From Paracoccaceae bacterium (GTDB taxonomy: Bacteria; Pseudomonadota; Alphaproteobacteria; Rhodobacterales; Rhodobacteraceae): DNA of 15,440 nt. The position numbers and the translations under genes are program-made. Shown in pieces: positions 13,257-15,440 of this stretch. The notes beneath the pieces are model-generated. The model was not told the origin of the DNA, did no database searches, and saw nothing but the letters and a program-made list of their open reading frames with translations. The DNA lies in the NCBI GenBank assembly GCA_007134805.1, contig SLKB01000398.1, positions 1-15,440 of the forward strand, in the 5' to 3' direction. Position 1 is the stretch's first letter; each line of letters begins with the position of its first letter.

Positions 13257-14206
13257 TGCAGATCGCTTTCCAGATCACCCGCCCAGTTGGAATACCAGCG
13301 CCGGAAGAGCGCGAGTTGCGCCTCGGCAAAGCCGCGCTGGCTGGGGCTGAGCCGGTCGGTGGGGTTGATGTTGAGGGCATATTCCTGCTCGCCGAGGCAG
13401 GTCAGCAGATGCTTGAAATAAAGCACCAGATCCACCCCCTCATCGAAGGATGACAGCACCGCCATCGCCTTGTCCAGCTCCTTCGCCCGAACGCGGGCCC
13501 GGGCATTGCCAGCGGCCGCCTTGCCCGCAAGATCGACCAGATGCAGCACTTCGCGGGGCAGCACGTTGCCGATGCCGGTGATCACCCCGCGCGCGCCGTA
13601 ATTCACGAAGCCCTCGACGACCATCGTGTCCACGCCGACCATGAGGGTCACATCGTCGCCCGCGCCCGTCATGAATTCAGCCGCGTAGCGCAGCGAGTCG
13701 CGCCCCCCGAATTCCTTGAAGCCGACCAGATTGGGATGCTCGGCGCGCAGTGCGAAGAACAGATCGGCGCGTGTTGAATATCCGTAATAGGGGCTGTTGT
13801 AGATCACCGCCGGGATCTCGGGCGCGGCGGACAGGACCGCCTTGAAGTGCTGGCGCTGCGCCTCGATCGAGGTTCCGCGCGACAGCACCCGCGGGATCAC
13901 CATGAGCGCCTGCGCGCCGATCTGGGCCGCATGTGTGGCATGGACGACGGCAGTGGCCGTGTTTACCGCACCTGTGCCCACCATCACCGGCACCCCGGCC
14001 GCAACCAGCCGGGCCACGCCCTCCATCCGATCGGCATCGCGCAAGAGCGGCCAGTCACCCATCGACCCGCAATAGACGACTCCCGACATGCCGGTCTCGA
14101 TCAGGGCGACACCCTTGCGCACCAGAGCCGCGTGATCGGGGCTGTGATCGGGCTTGCAAGGTGTCATCAGGGCTGGGAGACATCCATCCAGAAGGGCTGT
14201 ATCCAT
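13247..14206 (-). CDS. DapA-family lyase, probable 1-pyrroline-4-hydroxy-2-carboxylate deaminase
   Basis: The 319-aa protein has the class I aldolase TIM barrel of the dihydrodipicolinate synthase/N-acetylneuraminate lyase family. Schiff-base Lys164 lies in LVGFKEFGG and the proton-shuttle Tyr136 in VIYNSPYYGYSTR. The pyruvate-carboxylate motif GTTGE of true DapA reads GSMGDW (47-52), so it is not the lysine-pathway enzyme. The segment IPRVLSRGTS and GARGVITGIGNVLPREVL match the subgroup found beside hydroxyproline epimerases. There the known reaction is deamination and dehydration of 1-pyrroline-4-hydroxy-2-carboxylate to 2-oxoglutarate semialdehyde. It is followed with a ten-base overlap by the epimerase, so the two are cotranscribed and probably sequential in a pathway. 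The start at 14206 has only a weak ribosome site (GCGAG). The dehydrogenase steps are not present in this window. Confidence 0.82.
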   Translation of the reverse strand: MDTALLDGCLPALMTPCKPDHSPDHAALVRKGVALIETGMSGVVYCGSMGDWPLLRDADRMEGVARLVAAGVPVMVGTGAVNTATAVVHATHAAQIGAQALMVIPRVLSRGTSIEAQRQHFKAVLSAAPEIPAVIYNSPYYGYSTRADLFFALRAEHPNLVGFKEFGGRDSLRYAAEFMTGAGDDVTLMVGVDTMVVEGFVNYGARGVITGIGNVLPREVLHLVDLAGKAAAGNARARVRAKELDKAMAVLSSFDEGVDLVLYFKHLLTCLGEQEYALNINPTDRLSPSQRGFAEAQLALFRRWYSNWAGDLESDLQCA

Positions 14207-14231
14207 GGAAAACTCGCGTGCAGAGGGGCTG

Positions 14232-14259
14232 GATCAGGGGAGGGTTGCATGACCTGATC
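14232..14259. repeat. Inverted repeat GATCAGG / CCTGATC
   Basis: GATCAGG (14232-14238) and CCTGATC (14253-14259) are perfect 7-bp arms, 14 bases apart, and lie 26 bases upstream of the DapA-family start. They would sit in the 5' leader or just at the transcription start. They could be an operator for a dimer or an mRNA hairpin. The right arm abuts the next repeat. Confidence 0.4.
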
Positions 14260-14276
14260 TTGGATACAACATCCAA
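14260..14276. promoter_or_regulatory. Candidate operator TTGGATACAACATCCAA
   Basis: A 17-base element has perfect 6-bp arms (TTGGAT and ATCCAA) around ACAAC, 53 bases upstream of the DapA-family start. Its left ten bases, TTGGATACAA, differ at one position from TTGTATACAA, a form common for FCD-type GntR regulators, which often control hydroxyproline genes. No GntR gene is in the window, so the regulator would act from elsewhere. The repeat is seen, the binding protein is a guess. Confidence 0.45.
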
Positions 14277-14444
14277 TGGTCTGTCTTTTCCCCGTGGGGT
14301 CGCCGCCTGAAGATCCGGCACCTGGAGAGTCGGAGGGTGACGCTCAAGACATGCTCCATGTCGCAGGACGGTCCGTGCCTCCCATATCCGCCCCGACCAT
14401 CCGGCAAGCGCGCGGTGTCTGCGCCGCCGTTGCCCGAGAGAAAG

Positions 14445-14474
14445 CCCCGATACTCGCAGGGGATCGGATCGGGG
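14445..14474 (-). terminator. Candidate terminator after the DUF1638 gene
   Basis: On the - strand CCCCGAT (14474-14468) pairs with ATCGGGG (14451-14445), and the second arm is followed by CTTTCTCTC. It begins about 24 bases after the DUF1638 stop. The loop is long (16 bases) and the T run short, so it is a moderate candidate. Confidence 0.4.
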
Positions 14475-14497
14475 GCGCCCATGAGGGGGGCGTACGC

Positions 14498-15151
14498 TTA
14501 CTGCTTTGGGTCGGTCCGGGCCAGGCGGTGCAGCGCGCGCCCAAGATCGCCGTACCCTGTCAGGCGCCGCTTATAGGCAAGCTTGAGACGCGCGGCACAC
14601 TCGCGCGCCTTCGCGTCAAGCGCCGGGTCATCGGTCTGGGCCTGATAGATCAGGTGCGTGTAATTCCCAAACAGCATGTCGCGCAATTCGGGGTGGCGGT
14701 CGAGGCCCATCGGCCTCCACACGAAGGCGTCGAATTGCCGGACCAGAAAATCCGTGAGGTAGAAGGCCGTCATCTCGTCTTCGGCACGGGCAGCGAACGC
14801 TTCGACCCCCTCGAAGAAGGCGTAGCAATGCGGCCCTTCGACCATCTCGACGCCCAAGGCCGCGCAGCGCGCCTGCAGACGCCCGCCAGTGCCGCAATCC
14901 GCATAGACCACGAAGATCGTATCGTACTCGTCGCGATGCTCGCGCACGGCGGCCTCGACCGCATCGGGGATCCGATCGGGCCAGAGGTGCAGATTGGCCG
15001 GCAGGCAGCGCAGATCCATATGCGTCCAGCCATTCATGGCCTTCAGCGCCTGGATCTCATGCGCCAGCGCACCGCAGGCCAGCAGCAGGATCCGGCCGGT
15101 GCCGCGCGCGGGCATCCCCGTCGTGCTCAGGGTGCGATCATCGGGCAGCAT
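14498..15151 (-). CDS. DUF1638 domain protein
   Basis: The start is taken at ATG 15151, giving 217 aa. A longer frame to 15394 only reads antisense-like sequence over the mazG gene. The protein covers the whole DUF1638 domain: ILLLACGALAHEI (Cys26), LHLWPDRIPDAV, VVYADCGTGG (Cys86), EGPHCYAFFEG (Cys109), FYLTDFLVRQFDAFV, GLDRHPELRDMLFGNYTHLI and LTGYGDLG. The three conserved Cys within Gly- or His-rich turns suggest a metal or cofactor site, but no biochemical function is established to my knowledge. I recall relatives occurring near corrinoid methyltransferase genes; none is visible here. Its start overlaps the mazG stop by 14 bases, so the two are translated from one message. The family is firm and the function unknown. 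Confidence 0.85.
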   Translation of the reverse strand: MLPDDRTLSTTGMPARGTGRILLLACGALAHEIQALKAMNGWTHMDLRCLPANLHLWPDRIPDAVEAAVREHRDEYDTIFVVYADCGTGGRLQARCAALGVEMVEGPHCYAFFEGVEAFAARAEDEMTAFYLTDFLVRQFDAFVWRPMGLDRHPELRDMLFGNYTHLIYQAQTDDPALDAKARECAARLKLAYKRRLTGYGDLGRALHRLARTDPKQ

Positions 15152-15440
15152 CTGATCTCTCGCGCAGCTTGGCCGCATCCCAGAGTCGATCCATCTCTGC
15201 CAGATCGCTGTCCTCGGGGCGGCGGCCCTGGGCGGCAAGCGCGGCCTCGATGGCGCGGAAGCGGCGAGTGAACTTGGCGTTCGCGCCGCGCAGGGCGGCC
15301 TCGGGGTCGACCCCCAGATGGCGCGCCAGATTGGCCATGACAAACAGAAGATCGCCGAACTCCTCGGTGATCTCGTCGGGGCCGAGAGTGTCACGTGCCT
15401 CGACCAACTCGCGGCTTTCCTCTGCGATCTTGTCGAGAAC
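15138..15440 (-). CDS. mazG: Nucleoside triphosphate pyrophosphohydrolase MazG, C-terminal part (partial)
   Basis: One hundred codons remain; the N-terminal part lies beyond the right edge. The fragment opens with VLDKIAEESRELVEA and ITEEFGDLLFVMANLARHLG. The paired acidic clusters EESRE and EEFGD are the EExxE and ExxD metal-binding residues of the all-alpha MazG fold. LRGANAKFTRRFRAIE follows, as in the second domain of MazG (E. coli type). The enzyme hydrolyses NTPs or dNTPs to monophosphates and pyrophosphate in the cytoplasm, for house-cleaning and, in E. coli, control of the stringent response. The stop at 15138 overlaps the DUF1638 start by 14 bases. The call is secure for the family, and the full domain count cannot be seen. 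Confidence 0.88.
   Translation of the reverse strand, partial: VLDKIAEESRELVEARDTLGPDEITEEFGDLLFVMANLARHLGVDPEAALRGANAKFTRRFRAIEAALAAQGRRPEDSDLAEMDRLWDAAKLRERSDAAR

Larger units (their letters stand above)
14207..14497. promoter_or_regulatory. Control region between the DUF1638 gene and the DapA-family gene
   Basis: These 291 bases separate two leftward genes. An 82-codon frame on - (14234-14482) has no recognisable domain and I do not call it. The end near 14206 holds two inverted repeats, listed separately, and the far end holds a hairpin that could end the mazG-DUF1638 transcript. So this is most likely a terminator followed by a regulated promoter for the DapA-epimerase pair. Confidence 0.5.

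Noticed and set aside
14234..14482. An 82-codon - strand frame between the DUF1638 and DapA-family genes
   Set aside because: The composition is Arg/Gly/Pro-rich and domain-free, and it contains the terminator-like hairpin and both inverted repeats, so a regulatory gap explains it better.
14276..15271. Long + strand frame of 331 codons
   Set aside because: It is antisense to the DUF1638 and mazG genes, which match their families end to end. Its translation shows no domain and its start has no ribosome site.
1..15440. Mobile elements, CRISPR arrays, tRNA or defence systems
   Set aside because: I found no transposase, integrase, regularly spaced repeats, cloverleaf-like sequence or nuclease/toxin pair. 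The gene content is metabolic and regulatory.

Overview
The window looks like chromosomal DNA from a GC-rich alphaproteobacterium, most likely a Rhodobacteraceae (Roseobacter-type) heterotroph. The reasons are a NepR-like general-stress anti-sigma factor behind a GGAAC-type promoter, a HisKA_2-type sensor kinase, an RpiR-controlled TRAP transporter, a GlxA-type AraC regulator, DUF1638 and an ExoD-like protein. All genes but one are ordinary intact families. I see no rRNA, tRNA, CRISPR array, insertion sequence, integrase or phage gene.

Layout, left to right. (1) 1-1563: the last 33 codons of a flavin/ferredoxin-type reductase, a 29-residue single-helix membrane protein, and an NADP-type glutamate dehydrogenase (gdhA), all on +. 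(2) 1564-3360: a stress-signalling patch on +, with an EcfG-type promoter, a NepR-like protein and a membrane histidine kinase (DUF4118 + HisKA_2 + HATPase). (3) 3361-8036: an RpiR/MurR-family regulator followed by an AT-rich control region and a tight operon, dctP-dctQ-dctM plus an Asp/Glu/hydantoin-racemase-like protein. It has an intercistronic hairpin after dctP and ends in a very strong hairpin. (4) 8276-10671: an ExoD-like membrane protein (+), convergent with a GlxA-family regulator (-), which is divergent from a small NAD(P)-binding protein (+). (5) 10684-15440, all on -: read in transcription order, a MazG C-terminus and DUF1638 (overlapping), a DapA-family lyase/deaminase and a proline racemase/4-hydroxyproline epimerase (overlapping by 10 nt), and an MFS transporter.

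How the genes work together. The right half resembles part of trans-4-hydroxy-L-proline catabolism: an epimerase and a DapA-family 1-pyrroline-4-hydroxy-2-carboxylate deaminase candidate. The D-hydroxyproline dehydrogenase and the 2-oxoglutarate-semialdehyde dehydrogenase are not in view. The TRAP operon imports an unknown organic acid or amino-acid-like solute, probably under RpiR control, and carries its own racemase-family enzyme. Glutamate dehydrogenase would link ammonium and 2-oxoglutarate from such catabolism, though nothing in the sequence ties it to either cluster.

The most unusual points are the racemase-family protein, which lacks both catalytic cysteines (Ser75 and Gly181 at the expected places), and the nepR-like gene with its EcfG-type promoter but no ecfG or phyR beside it. 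I did not find convincing evidence of an entirely new system.
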